This document shows positions 22,338 to 33,025 of a stretch of DNA of 64,000 bases, piece after piece. A model generated the notes under the pieces. It saw only the letters and a list, made by a program, of their open reading frames with translations. It was not told the DNA's origin and made no database searches. Source of the stretch: Skeletonema tropicum (lineage: Eukaryota; Bacillariophyta; Thalassiosirophyceae; Thalassiosirales; Thalassiosiraceae); assembly GCA_037178625.1 (NCBI GenBank), contig CM074132.1, positions 1 through 64,000 of the forward strand. The letters are read 5' to 3'. Position numbers and translations under genes: made by a program. How positions within the stretch are numbered: position 1 is the stretch's first letter; each line of letters opens with the position of its first letter.

Positions 22338-24842
22338 GCTTAAGTATTTTCCATTAGAAAAGAGGGTAATAGAGTCAGAGAAGCTGAGAGCTGCACTCGC
22401 GCGGGCGATCTAGTGATCCCTTTAGGAGGGTGAAGAGGACCCCGGGACTGTAGCCTGCCGGAGTACCTTGGTTATTCGAACCCTGTCAGCATCTTGTGTG
22501 ACGTCCCCCGCCCATATTTCCCCAAAGAATTTGATGTCAATAGCGATAGATTCTTGTTGACATGTCTTTATTTTTCGTTTCGAGTCATCTTTCTAACAAC
22601 ACATCTTCCTGCCCAACTTGACATCTTCGTAGTTCCTACTTCCATTTCCATTGTGACTCAAGAGCAGTTCAACGTTTACATCTCTGAGCACACTTTTCAC
22701 CACACACGGCATAACACAATCGACACGACCAGCTACCGTCCATTCATCCACCGCTATTTGGACCAAGCACAGCCTGTTGACGTGCAGACTTCGTGTTGTT
22801 CGAGCAGTTGAGGGCCTACCATATCCTGTCACACCTGACACCAAGTAGCGCTCCAAAGGCAAAGCCCATTGCATATCGGGTATCATTTGACACATTTGCA
22901 GCCTCTCTATCTCTCTAGCGGAATGATCGGGGATCGGCGTTTCCGCCTTCACAGATGGGGAGTGAGGTGTAGTTAAATAATGTCTCTCATTGATCCTATG
23001 AAAGATGTAACTAGTTTATGACACTGCTTTTAGTACCAAGTATGCGAGTCCAATGCGATCTTGATCTTCGCTCTCTTAAAATTCACTCATGCAAGTGTGG
23101 TCACTCTCACTCTAAGTCTCAGAGTGAATGTACTTGCTTCTATTGCTATTGTGGCACTTGCTCAATCCACTTCATGTCTATTTGTTGCTTTCACTTCTTA
23201 TCCCTCCACTGAAAATAAAGCAACAATGTTGGCGCTACCAACAAAGTGATTCCACCGCTCCTCCTTTTACCATAATATTTTACATCACAAATCATTCGCT
23301 GCTATTTCCTCACTGTGCTTCCTCACTTCGAATTTTCAATGTCCTTGGCAGCGGCGGCGGCACAATTGGACGACTTGTTTATGTTGCTACCAATGCCGGC
23401 GTCGCCTACACTGCTGCTGCTGTTTTGTTGCTTTATGGATAGAGAAACAAGAGTGAGAGGTTGTTGTGGTCTCATCGTCCTTCTAGAGGTACATGTCATC
23501 CAGATGTATGAAAGATGAAGAAGTGATTTCCTTTCGCTCTATCAGGTTTGGTGGCCAAATTTTACTTCAATTAAGAGAATTTGTGATAATGAAGTGGGCA
23601 GCGTTGTGTTGTATGTCTCATCCTCTGACTATGTTTAGTCATCCAGACGTATGAAAGATGTCGAGAGTTCAACCTGCTGATCCTCGTTTGACTCCGTCTT
23701 CATGAGATTGAAGATGAAGCCTTCCAAACGTCTATCGTAGTGGTCCAATTTTGCGCTGCTGAGCCGAGTGCAATGCTTCCCGCCCACACGAAGACTTCAA
23801 TCTGCTGAGACTAGGAGATTGGCTCCAGCTCGATTCAAATCCATTCATAGTGAATTTGTCTCTGTGTAGAAGTAGTCAGTCCTCTCCTGAGATGACGAGT
23901 AATACATATACATAAAGTGATGGATCTTCTACTATCAGTGTTGAATTGCTACTTAAGTATTGAGGCACAGTTCACGCATGAATCATTGTGCCAAACGCAA
24001 ACAAGGCATCGCCGTGCGGCATCTCCCTCTGCAATTGAGGGTGCTCTGCAGACTGCAGCGGCGGGGTATGTTCTTTCCAACTCAGGACCCGTTTGCAGGG
24101 ACAACCATTTTGATCCTGGTCGGCATAGGGGGGAACATAGTGCGTCTAATACTACTGATGATGCGGTGGATCGTGTTGGAATTAAATCGTCAAGTGAGGT
24201 GAGAGACGACTTGATGCAAGCTGAGTAGGAGGAAGGAGAAGGAATAGTGGTAAGAAACGCGAACTTGGTACCTACTCTCCCACTGTTGGGACATGTAAGG
24301 AAATCTCATGAGACAGCAGCATTAGCTATTGACACTATGTACTACCCCATACAATGATTGATCGCAATGCCACTTCTAATAACTGGCATGCTCACGTTCA
24401 ACAAAAGAGCGCTAAATGTGCTAGAAGAGAGAATATAGAAGCAGTGTAGGCGCATACACGCCAGCTGAAAGAGAGGCGGTAACCGTTCGAAGTTCAATGG
24501 GTCACTAGAAGCGGCTCATGCGCATATTGCCGTCGATAGATAAGATGTGGTGGAATGTGGTGCTGCAAGCATGCCCCAGTTGGACCTCTCTTATCAGCTA
24601 TGGTATGACATCGTAGCATCCATTGCTGGGGCTGGGGCTGGGGCTGGGGCTGGGGCTGGGATGCCACCTCTTGCGTTTCAGAACGTCCTTGAAGGCAAAA
24701 CGTGCGACCCCATGGAGCACGAATTGACAGTGGGACTCATAGTGGATATGGATGCTTCGTAAGAAAGGAGGAGTGAAGAATTGGGTTGGTTTGGTCACAG
24801 CAAACAGAAGAGAGATGCGGCTCATGATGAACAAGCGTATGA
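22338..24842. other. No supported gene; diverged dispersed repeats
   Basis: Nothing protein-like is seen. The sentence CATCCAGATGTATGAAAGATG occurs near 23500 and, slightly altered, at 23641. It recurs near 32751 with similar DNA upstream, marking a dispersed repeat. Confidence 0.4.
24625..24660 (+). repeat. Hexanucleotide microsatellite (GCTGGG)x6
   Basis: Six perfect copies of GCTGGG. Read in one frame it gives an Ala-Gly dipeptide run. The complementary strand is C-rich. No gene can be supported around it. Confidence 0.9.
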
Positions 24843-25175
24843 ATACGAGTACAGTCCCCTCCCGGCCCTGGATCCGATTGTGATCGTCCCCTGAAATGTA
24901 ATTGTGGCAACAATGAATATAATCTTTTCACTGGGAGCTTTGAAACTGCATTTGTACCAGCCAGCGGTGCAGCGGCAGGTGAAGATCAATCTAAACCAGA
25001 GATATTTCTCGCAACTTTAACATGTTGTGTCAATCCGGTACTCGACTTGTCCGATCACCTCAACGAGAGAAATGTTCACACCATATACTGCGTAAGTGAC
25101 TGTGCAGGTGCATTGCTTCTGATTATGTACAACTCAAAAGAAGAGCTAATACTGGGCCTAGCTCTAGAGAGGTAG
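24843..25175 (+). other. Start-less open frame, possible internal/terminal exon
   Basis: A 110-codon frame without a starting ATG runs to a TAG at 25173-25175. Its translation has protein-like composition, with a cysteine-containing start (SDCDRPLKCNCGNN), a mixed middle (EIFLATLTCCVNPVLDLSDH) and a hydrophobic/charged end (GALLLIMYNSKEELILG). It could be the last exon of a spliced gene or a transposon remnant. The family is not recognised, and no matching upstream exon was found. Confidence 0.3.
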
Positions 25176-25387
25176 GGGGCAATTTCACGAGAGACAACGC
25201 TTGATACGATATGTTAGTTGCTCGACTGTAACACAGCACTTGGCGGCATTAGGTCATCTACCAAGCTATAGCATAGCTTGAGAGATAGATGTGTCACGTC
25301 TATGCATGCCAAATCTTAATGAAATGGCACGAACTCAAAGAGAAGAAGTCACCGAAACGAATCTTCATAGTAAATCTCTTTTTTGCA

Positions 25388-25633
25388 TTATCCATCCTGA
25401 TCATTATCCAACTCAACCCCCGGATCCTGAACTAATTCGTTCCACTTCTCCCGCTTGATGTAAACTTTGGGATCGAGGAGGAGGTCAGAAGAGTGCCTTC
25501 TATGATATCTGCCACTTGATGCTGTATTGCTTATTAGTAAGTATTGCGTGGGCAGGTATGCGAGGCCTTTGTGCTCCGGAGGATCTTCGCCATTGGCGCT
25601 GAATTTGAAATTTGAATTTTGCCCTCTATCGAG
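25388..25633 (-). other. Start-less open frame, possible last exon
   Basis: An 81-codon minus-strand frame ends at TAA (25388-25390) and is bounded upstream by a stop at 25634-25636. It reads as plausible protein: FSANGEDPPEHKGLAYLPTQ, then a Ser/Arg-rich stretch, then DPKVYIKREKWNELVQDPG and an acidic C-terminus. No start codon or upstream exon is evident, so it is either a terminal exon or the remnant of a lost gene. I do not recognise the family. Confidence 0.3.
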
Positions 25634-25875
25634 TTACGGAAATCTCTTTAGAGAAGAGGGTAGAATAGGCCGAATAGGCTCCAAAAACTCTTGACAGAAC
25701 GGGCTACTTAACACGCAACATCTTCAATGACTACAACTTCAAGACAATCAACATTCAAGTACATAAGTAGCTCACTAGCTCTTATCAGCTTGTACAATAT
25801 TACCTATGCAGTGTTACTCATAATTCAAAAACCAAAGGAATAGAAATACAATCATCATCATCATCCTCTACTAAC

Positions 25876-26319
25876 ATGGCAGCTGAATTGATCGTAGACT
25901 TCCCTCCCAAACGCAACCGTGACGTCGTGCGATTTGCCGAAACAGCACAGCTTTACTTGGTTGATCGGCACGAGGACGAAACAAAGTTGTGGTACACCAA
26001 GGCAGAATACAACTTAATGAAACGTAACATCAAGCGAGATGTCCTCCAAGCTCGTGCAAGTGATTTGGCGTCCGAAGAAGATAAAGGCTTTTGGATTGGA
26101 ATTTCTCATCTACTCACTCCAGCCTGTATGCTCGAGGTGCAGGCTTGCAGACGTCGATGCGTACGTGCCGTCCTCGCAGAGCAGGCAAGACAAGACCCCT
26201 CTCGCATTGAAAGTTTGAGGTTTGAAGGCATTGCTGTTGCTTCGTTAGCCGAAACAGGAAAGGCCGTATTGAGAGCGAGGATGCTCGGTAAGCTTCACCA
26301 GCATCGCATTGCAGAATAA
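25876..26319 (+). CDS. Conserved diatom-type protein of unknown function
   Basis: The product is 147 residues, starting at the ATG in CTAACATGGCAG after a (TCA)n-rich leader. The sequence VVRFAETAQLYLVDRHEDE, then LWYTKAEYNLMKRNIKRDV and later SHLLTPACMLEVQACRRRC, with a C-terminal AVLRARMLGKLH, matches my recollection of a large diatom-expanded protein family of unknown function. It is rich in Arg/Lys/Glu and predicted helical, with no signal peptide or membrane segment, so it is probably nuclear or cytosolic. Length is complete for that family and the frame is intact. It stands alone, with no close neighbour on the same strand. No function should be inferred. Confidence 0.75.
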   Translation: MAAELIVDFPPKRNRDVVRFAETAQLYLVDRHEDETKLWYTKAEYNLMKRNIKRDVLQARASDLASEEDKGFWIGISHLLTPACMLEVQACRRRCVRAVLAEQARQDPSRIESLRFEGIAVASLAETGKAVLRARMLGKLHQHRIAE

Positions 26320-27023
26320 ATGTTAATCTTCTCTCTAGAGCTACAGGGTCGTTATATAGGGTGTGCATGTATATTATAATTGGTGTACAATACAATAGCA
26401 TAGAACTCAGTAATTGTAAAAGTTAGAACAATATCTATTTTTAACATGCTAGCTTTGGATTGCCACGTGCATATCAGGTCAAACTCATGTAGGACATTAA
26501 TCATCTCTATCTTTGCTCAATGACTATGGTATGTTGTAATGTACTCCTAAATTTCTCCTTGACTTGATGCTTGAATTCCGGACGATGCGTACCCGGCAAA
26601 GTCAAGGTCAAGTTGGTTGATAACCCTTTCTCACACAACTTCAACAACATCAACAGCCGGCGAAGTCAACCAAGTTCAAGTTGCTTGTCTTTGTCTCGGG
26701 GCAGCGGCTTTGAGCCGCGATAATGCAGCAGCGCCGCGAAGCTAGCACGGGAACGAGGTAGGCATGATCACGAATGAAGCCAAACGAACAAACAGGCAAG
26801 CCGCAACAAATCACAAATAATCCGCAATCACGATCAACGCAAGTAGCTGGCGAATGAAGCGAGAAGCGAAGGGCGAAGGCAAGGACAATGATTGCCACTT
26901 GAGCGCATTTCAACCTCCCAATAGTCTCAAAAGAAGGCCACTTCAGATGCAAACTATCTAAGACCGTACAGTTGTACCGAAGCAGGTCCCTTTTAGTATC
27001 CTAGATATCTAAGTCTAAGGAGT
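26320..27023. other. No gene seen
   Basis: This is intergenic DNA after the 147-residue gene. A partial echo, GTCAAG(G)TCAAGTTGGTTGATAACC / GTCAACCAAGTTCAAGTTGC, lies near 26600-26685. TATCCTAGATATCTAA near 26996-27011 recurs at 27155-27170 and so brackets the repeat entered next. Confidence 0.4.
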
Positions 27024-27156
27024 GCGATCTGAGAAACAGTTGTGGAGGCAGTATCTGAGAAATATCAATGCTACCGACACGGCACACATGTTGGTTAGTC
27101 ATAATTTCGCCCCTAGAGGGCTAATCAGACGTACTTTAAAATTTCTGTTATATTAT
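27024..27156. repeat. Dispersed repeat (copy 1; copy 2 at 47249-47352)
   Basis: GTGCGATCTGAGAAA, CACATGTTGGTTA, TTTCGCCCCTAGAGGGC and CAGACGTACTTTAAAATTTC occur in this order. Versions of the same blocks are found in the same order at 47249-47352. The terminal ACTTTAAAATTTCTGTTATATTAT also recurs near 59158. The copy is bracketed by direct TATCCTAGATATCTAA repeats. A short non-autonomous element is likely. Confidence 0.55.
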
Positions 27157-27339
27157 CCTAGATATCTAATCTGATTAACTTTGTATTTATCTAAAATCGG
27201 ATTTGACATGGTCACATGCAACTCTGACACTTGCCCTTCTCCATCCCGAGGTGGAAGTAACGCTAAATCAAACAATATCGTCGCGTCACTCCTTCCGGCA
27301 GAGAAGAGCAAGTTTCGAAGAGGTAAAGGTTCCAGTAGA

Positions 27340-27610
27340 GGTTCCAATACATTCCGCACCGATATAGCTCCTCACAAATAAAACACTCACCGGAGAACAA
27401 ATCATCGTCATCGGAGAGTTTTTCTCAGACAACATGCAATTACTGCCTTTTGCCATCAGTCCTCTGGGACTTTTCGGACCCACAATCAACTACTTCTTAT
27501 ATGGCATACCACCAAATGGCGACTACAAAAAACACTCCACAACATCGACAATCAAACTTCCAAATGCCTCAAACATGGCCCAACAAGCACTCACTAGAGA
27601 ACCCCATTAA
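27340..27610 (+). pseudogene. Degraded coding remnant, family not recognised
   Basis: A start-less frame of about 90 codons reads as convincing protein: GEQIIVIGEFFSDNMQLLPF, AISPLGLFGPTINYFLYGIPP split between hydrophobic and aromatic residues, then LPNASNMAQQALTRE and a stop at 27608-27610. Neighbouring segments on the same strand (27181-27381 and 27450-27782) are open in other frames, as if one gene were broken by frameshifts. I suspect a retroelement-associated protein, but this is a guess from context. Confidence 0.35.
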
Positions 27611-28066
27611 ACATCCTCGAACGAGGCTGACTCTATTTGGAAATCAAAACAACGCAACTATCACTATGGGGGATCCTACAAAAGTCCTGACCCAAGCACT
27701 TACTACACACAAATTTTCGGGAGAACAGTCTGCACTGCAAAAACGGCTCAGCAGGACTAGCTGCCATACCAGCACTCTATGAGAGCAACAATGGCCCGAT
27801 AACCGCCATCACTTAATGATGACCAAATTTCATATTTATTATAGTACAGATGGCAGATCTGTGTATGTAGCTCTCAGTCGACCTTTAAGTAGTAATTGGC
27901 TCAGCCGTCCACATATCTTTTCTTGTTTACAATACCAGTGATACGTAGTTTACCGTAGCACAGAAACAACATAAGCCCGTGCGTGGGCCCGCCCTCTGCT
28001 TGCTGCTTGTCTTCGTTGTTTTGCTGCGAAGGTATCATCTTATTGCAATCTTGCAACAGTGTTATC

Positions 28067-29029
28067 ATGATGGCGGCCGAGGGCGATAATGTCAGGAGGT
28101 ACATTTACAGGGGTGAGGAGGGCGAAGATATTCCGCATGATGATCATCTTATCGTCATCGTGCATGAAGACGTCACCGTCATTCTGGCGAGGGCATTCTT
28201 TGGCCATCCTGAAATAGTTGAGTTCATTTGCCATGAGGGTGTCGAAAAGATTGAACGAGAGGCATTCTATTGTTGCCCTTACTTGAGACGAGTCATCATA
28301 CCGGGCGTCAAAATTGTCGAGCAATTCGCATTCAATAATTGTGAAGATTTGACGGATGTCGAATGTGGTAAGCTGGAAACAATTAAAGATAGCGCATTCG
28401 GTGACTGCACGTCTTTAATGAGCATCAACCTGCCATCCGTCGAGGTAGCTGAAGGGTATGCATTCTGTGATTGCACCGCCCTGACGGACGTAAAGTTTGG
28501 TAGCAAACTGAGAAGAATTGAGGAGAGGGCATTCGTCAGCTGCCGCTCTCTTGAACGAATCACCATCCCATTGAAAGATGATTTGATTACTGGTGATGAT
28601 TTATTCATGGGGTGTGATAATTTGGGGCGCGTAGATCTTGTGGAGGGAGCACTACACGAAACTATTGATGCTTTGCTATTGGACGACTGGAGAAATGATA
28701 TGAATGAAGAAATCGAGTCAATCAATCAGATTCTTCCCAATACACCTGCTGGTTATGATGAATTAGATTATGCTCATGTTGATGAGGGAGAAAAGGCCTT
28801 GGCGATACACGAGTGGATCAGATCAGTTCTGCGCAAAATTATTCACTACCAAGCGGAGCACCAACGCTACGTGGATGAGGCTGGGGCTACATTGCATTAT
28901 ACTATGCCTCAAGAGATTGTGATGAATAATGTCCTCCCTTTTCTTGAATTGCCATCGTATACGTTTGAAGTGGGGGATAATGGAGATGAAGAAAGCGAGA
29001 GTGATGGTGAAGATGAAGTGGGGGAATAG
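28067..29029 (+). CDS. BspA-like leucine-rich-repeat protein
   Basis: The product is about 320 residues from the ATG at 28067 (ATGATGGCGGCC). An upstream in-frame ATG at 27983 would add 28 unlikely Cys-rich residues. The central 150 residues are BspA/LRR_5-type repeats of about 22-23 residues, with the hallmark 'I...AF..C..L..V..P': VEKIEREAFYCCPYLRRVII, LETIKDSAFGDCTSLMSINL, VEVAEGYAFCDCTALTDVKF, LRRIEERAFVSCRSLERITI. A C-terminal helical domain follows (WRNDMNEEIESINQILPNTP, then IHEWIRSVLRKIIHYQAEH and LPFLELPSYTFE), an arrangement I recall from many diatom LRR proteins, and the protein ends in an acidic tail. No signal peptide or membrane helix is seen, so an intracellular protein-interaction role is inferred. 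Specific partners are unknown. Confidence 0.85.
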   Translation: MMAAEGDNVRRYIYRGEEGEDIPHDDHLIVIVHEDVTVILARAFFGHPEIVEFICHEGVEKIEREAFYCCPYLRRVIIPGVKIVEQFAFNNCEDLTDVECGKLETIKDSAFGDCTSLMSINLPSVEVAEGYAFCDCTALTDVKFGSKLRRIEERAFVSCRSLERITIPLKDDLITGDDLFMGCDNLGRVDLVEGALHETIDALLLDDWRNDMNEEIESINQILPNTPAGYDELDYAHVDEGEKALAIHEWIRSVLRKIIHYQAEHQRYVDEAGATLHYTMPQEIVMNNVLPFLELPSYTFEVGDNGDEESESDGEDEVGE

Positions 29030-29487
29030 AGCGAGCAAGAGGAGACGCGGGGGGAAGAGGCAATGATAGATAAGGGACAAATTTAGAGTGTGTGCGGAGA
29101 CGGGTGTAAATAATTTGGATCTGCTGGGTGTAATTAAATTGGATCTTGCTCTAATGTTGACGTCATTGAGTTGAGAGTCAGGGAGAAATAAGAGTAGGGC
29201 AGCTTTTTACCTCTTCAAGAGATGTCTACTGATGCTTAGAGTGATCGAAGGTCTTTTAGTACACAATGTATCACTATCATAATCATTGGGGTTGTCATCA
29301 ACGCACCACCCGTCACCGACGTAAGTGAATTTGTAGCCTCCCTTCTTGATTGCTTTTGGTTGCTGCTGCATCTGATTGATATTCGTCATCTTGCTGCTTC
29401 CTGTTGCTGAAGAGCTACCAGCGACATACGAAACTACTCCTACTGCAGCGATAACCAGTCCAAGATGATGAGTCTTTTATTCGAAGG

Positions 29488-30460
29488 ATTGTCAGTGGCG
29501 GCGGTAACTTCAGCACGGGTTGTAGGCGTAAGCGTAAGTGCTCTCACTGCGCCACGCAGTTCACTATTGGCGGGACAAAAGTTTGATGTCGTAATCGTCG
29601 ATGAAGCAGGACAGATAAGTCAGCCTGCTATGTAAGGTGCAATCATGGCGGCTGATTCATTTGTATTGGTTGGAGATCACATGCAACTTCCACCGCTTGT
29701 AGTGAGTGAGGTGGCCGACCAAGCTGGTAAGTTTGGATATCTTATATCTTCCCCACGTGCAATCTATCTTGCTCTGGAAGTCTAACTCTCTACTATTGTA
29801 CCCTGCTTTGTCTGGATATAGGTTACGGTGAATCCATGCTCATGCATCTCGCACAGGATCCCCCGATGCAGTGGCCAAACTGACGATGCAATGTCAAATG
29901 AACGAGGACATATGCATATGTCATTTTTCCAACGTCGTCGCGTACAAAGGATTGCTCAAGTGTGGCAATGATGAGGATGAGGTAAAGAACCAAAAACTCT
30001 GCTTGCCTGCCACTCCCAAACAACAAGCAGATCCCGGCATGAAGTGGATTGAGAGAGTCGTCAACCCAAATTATCCCGTCGTATTCCTCGATTGTACGGC
30101 CAAGGAGAGTCAGGGTCCAGTGAATACTGCAGAGATATCTTTAGTGGAGCAATGCGTGAGAGCGCTATCAGGTTGCAGCCTCTCACTGACTTCGATTGGT
30201 GTTATTACGCCCTTCCGATCTCAGCTGTGTGCTCTAAAAGACAGGCTTAATTTGATGAGCAACAGTGGGCTTGAATTGAGCCCAATCGATCGGTTTCAAG
30301 GGAGAGATAAATCAGAGGTATTCATTTCTCTAGTTATAGTTATATAGGAGCAATGATGAAGGCAAGTCGGTGAGATTGCTACAAGACTTTCGCCGTCTCA
30401 ACGTAGCGTTTTCACGAGCCAAACACAAAATGATTATCATTGGATCTTACTCCACTTGAC
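29488..30460 (+). pseudogene. Dna2-type SF1 helicase, 3' half, decayed
   Basis: Motifs of a Dna2/Upf1-like superfamily-1 helicase appear in order but in more than one frame. They are VVIVDEAGQISQPAM (Walker B; DEAGQ), FVLVGDHMQLPPLV (motif III), LTMQCQMNEDIC (motif IV region; Tyr-Arg replaced), IGVITPFRSQ, IDRFQGRDKSEV (motif V) and, after a frame break, [21 protein letters not shown] (motif VI). A stop (TAA near 29631) interrupts the DEAGQ exon. A GT-AG intron at about 29727-29821 joins DQAG to YGESML in phase, so the gene decayed after being a normal spliced gene rather than as a processed copy. The frame is lost again near 30345. The nuclease and Walker A parts are absent upstream. Confidence 0.85.
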
Positions 30461-31882
30461 GTTGCATCGAGGAAGTGATGTGCTACGGCCCGTCTTGGGG
30501 TCGTGTCGTGAACGTGGGTGGGTTCTAAATATTCCAGAAGCTATGAATTGAACTCTTGCTCATGATTCATGATGCTTCTCTTGTTGTTGAAGACTGCGGT
30601 GCTGTAAAAGCGAGTGCGTAGAAAGTTGTATGCCCTGCTTCAGCTTGGACGAGACGCAGAGCTGCTTGCCTCGTAGGCGACGAAGGAAAGAATATCTATT
30701 GATATAGTACTACATTGGTTATTGAATGCTGTCATCCTATTTATAAGTATATTCGAAACGATTACTATTTGCTTCACGGCAGACGAAACCGTGTGGTGCT
30801 GATTGATAGCAATTTTTCCTCCGACGTTTGATTGTTTACTCTCCCAACTAAACGAGTAGGGACTCGGCCGGTCGGCAGGGTAATAGCAACAATAATTATT
30901 GGAGCTTGATCCGCAACATCCGCTCCAGGACGGAAAGAATCGGCAGCGTTGAGAGTTACACATCGTGATCAGGCTTTTGTTGGAGTGACATCTCAATAGT
31001 ATGATCTAGAGGTGGGAAAAGTCCCAATCAATAGGGATCCTTGGGATTTGCTGCTCTTCATGTTCCCCATGCTATGATCACCATCCTCACGTGGAGGAGG
31101 AGAGGGAGGGGGGACCCCCCTGCCTGTGCGGTGCCAGTTGAGACGATCATTAAAGATATTCTCATTGGTGAAGTGTAAAAGCTACCAATCGAGTTTCATC
31201 TCCCCCCGCTGAAACTGTAGCTTTCGATCAATAATAATAATATGATAAGAGAGGTATCGATTTGTCTGATATGGGAAGGACAAAGAAGAATCATGGATGG
31301 TTAGATAATATTATGTGACGAGGCATTGATAATAGACACAAAAATATATGACCACCAAAATATATGACCACCACAACCGCCGTCAAAAGAGAATCACATG
31401 ATGCATAAAATGTTTGAAGGGGGACGTTATCTCGTGATCAAAGGATGATACATTCATGGAGAGTGTCGATACATCCAGGGGTGACGCGCCAGCTGATACA
31501 CAGCCCACGGAGGGTTGAACAACTCGAACGCCAGCTCGCCCGATCCTCTACACGCACCATGAAGACCACAATATTACACTGAATGTAAGACTTTGAGGCA
31601 GACGAGCACTCTACAACCACCAAAGTAGAGGGCGACCTTCCATTCGGCCATTAACTTTTCCAAACAAATTACGATACCATGTTCTTCCCTTCCTCTTCTC
31701 TTATCGATTTGCCAATGTGAATATAATAAAATTGGAAGAACTAACCTTTGGTGCTGTCGCCTCTTGCTTGTCCTGTTGTCGTCACCACCGCCTGCTTGTT
31801 GCTTGATATTAATTATGAACACATCGTCATGGCCATTTTATGGTGACGTCTCATGGCTAGCATGGCATGGTGATGATTGATG
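30461..31882. other. About 1.4 kb with no supported gene
   Basis: Only short frames without domains are present. A homopurine stretch (about 31093-31120, GGAGGAGGAGAGGGAGGGGGG) and a short duplicated ATATATGACCACCA (near 31343-31370) are the only notable patterns. Confidence 0.45.
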
Positions 31883-32396
31883 ATAAGCCCAGACAGACCT
31901 CAAATCCGTCGGCCGGGCCCATTTTTTTTAGACCTCCACCATGACGGCCGCCTAATAAGCCCCTATATTTTATTCTCGATAACTTTTATTATGAAGCAGA
32001 TATATACTATACCATTGATACTTACCTGTAGAGTATGTTTAGGAGAGCATATGGTATCAAAGAATCGTAGTAATATCTTATTTTCTCGCCGAGATATGCA
32101 TTTTGGGGTTTACTATGAGCTTGTCTAACTTTACTGATGGACAAATTTGGCAGGCATGCCCATAGTAAACCCCAAAATGCATATCTCGGCGAGAAAATAA
32201 GATATAAGTACGATTCTTGGATACCATATGATCTCATAAGTATACTCTACAGGTCTGCATCATTGGTTTAGCATATATCTCCGTTATAGTAGAAATTAAA
32301 GTTATGGGCTAGTCAGGCGGCCGCCATGGTGGAGGTCTCAAAAAAATGGGCCCGGCCGACGAATTGGTGGCGGGAACGGAGACTGTCTGGGCTTAT
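31883..32396. mobile_element. Near-perfect hairpin (fold-back) element, 514 bp
   Basis: The ends ATAAGCCCAGACAG and CTGTCTGGGCTTAT are exact inverted repeats. Pairing continues inward through GGCCGGGCCCATTTTTT, GACCTCCACCATG and GGCGGCC blocks. The inner 45 bases on each side (ATATCTTATTTTCTCGCCGAG and beyond, to CATAGTAAACCCC) are almost identical in reverse complement, flanking a loop of about 45 bases. No open frame of consequence is contained. This is typical of a fold-back MITE and would fold into a long double-stranded RNA if transcribed. No clear target-site duplication is seen. Confidence 0.8.
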
Positions 32397-33025
32397 TGAG
32401 AATTGAGAATTCGGAATTCGGAGTGAACAAAAGAAGTTGTCCGCCCACGCCACGGGCAGATATTCTTCCTCAAACGGGGGCTAACCCCGAATCCGATGAA
32501 AATAAAGCAACCTGAGCGAAATCAAGAACGCGCTTTGCCCCCTATCCCCCTACGATACCGTACTTTTACCTCCACATCCAGCCCACGTACAACTCAGGAG
32601 GGGGTCCAAACCCAAACGATTTTGGGTATGCTGTGTTGCTTGATGGATAGCTGCTGCTGGATGACATGATGAAACAAAAGTGAGAAGTTGCGATGAAGAA
32701 GCTGCGTTGTTTTCTCATCGTCCGTCTCTAGGTACCTACAATTCTTCAGTCATCCAGATGTATGAAAGATGAAGATGTGCTTTTCCTTCATATCAATATC
32801 ATGTTGATGCAAACAATCAAGCAAAGAGAATGGCCGTGCCATGATTATGAATAAGTACTTTGACGATCAGTTTGATGCCTAAGTATGGTACACTATAGAA
32901 TATGCTACTTATACGTGTAGTTCAATAATGAGGTAACTCGGTCACGGATTGAGTCTCGTGTATTCGAACAATTGAAGGCTCTGGAAACGATCTTTCTACC
33001 CTCATCCGACCTGTCTTCAATTGTC
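32397..33025. other. Intergenic; dispersed repeat fragment
   Basis: There is no gene. Bases 32640-32790 resemble 23400-23540 (AAGTGAGAAGTTG, TTTCTCATCGTCC, CATCCAGATGTATGAAAGATG), so this is another copy of that dispersed sequence. Confidence 0.45.

Noticed and set aside
22380..22500. Possible tRNA (GGTTATTCGAACCC resembles a T-arm)
   Set aside because: No acceptor stem, D-arm or anticodon arm can be folded around it.
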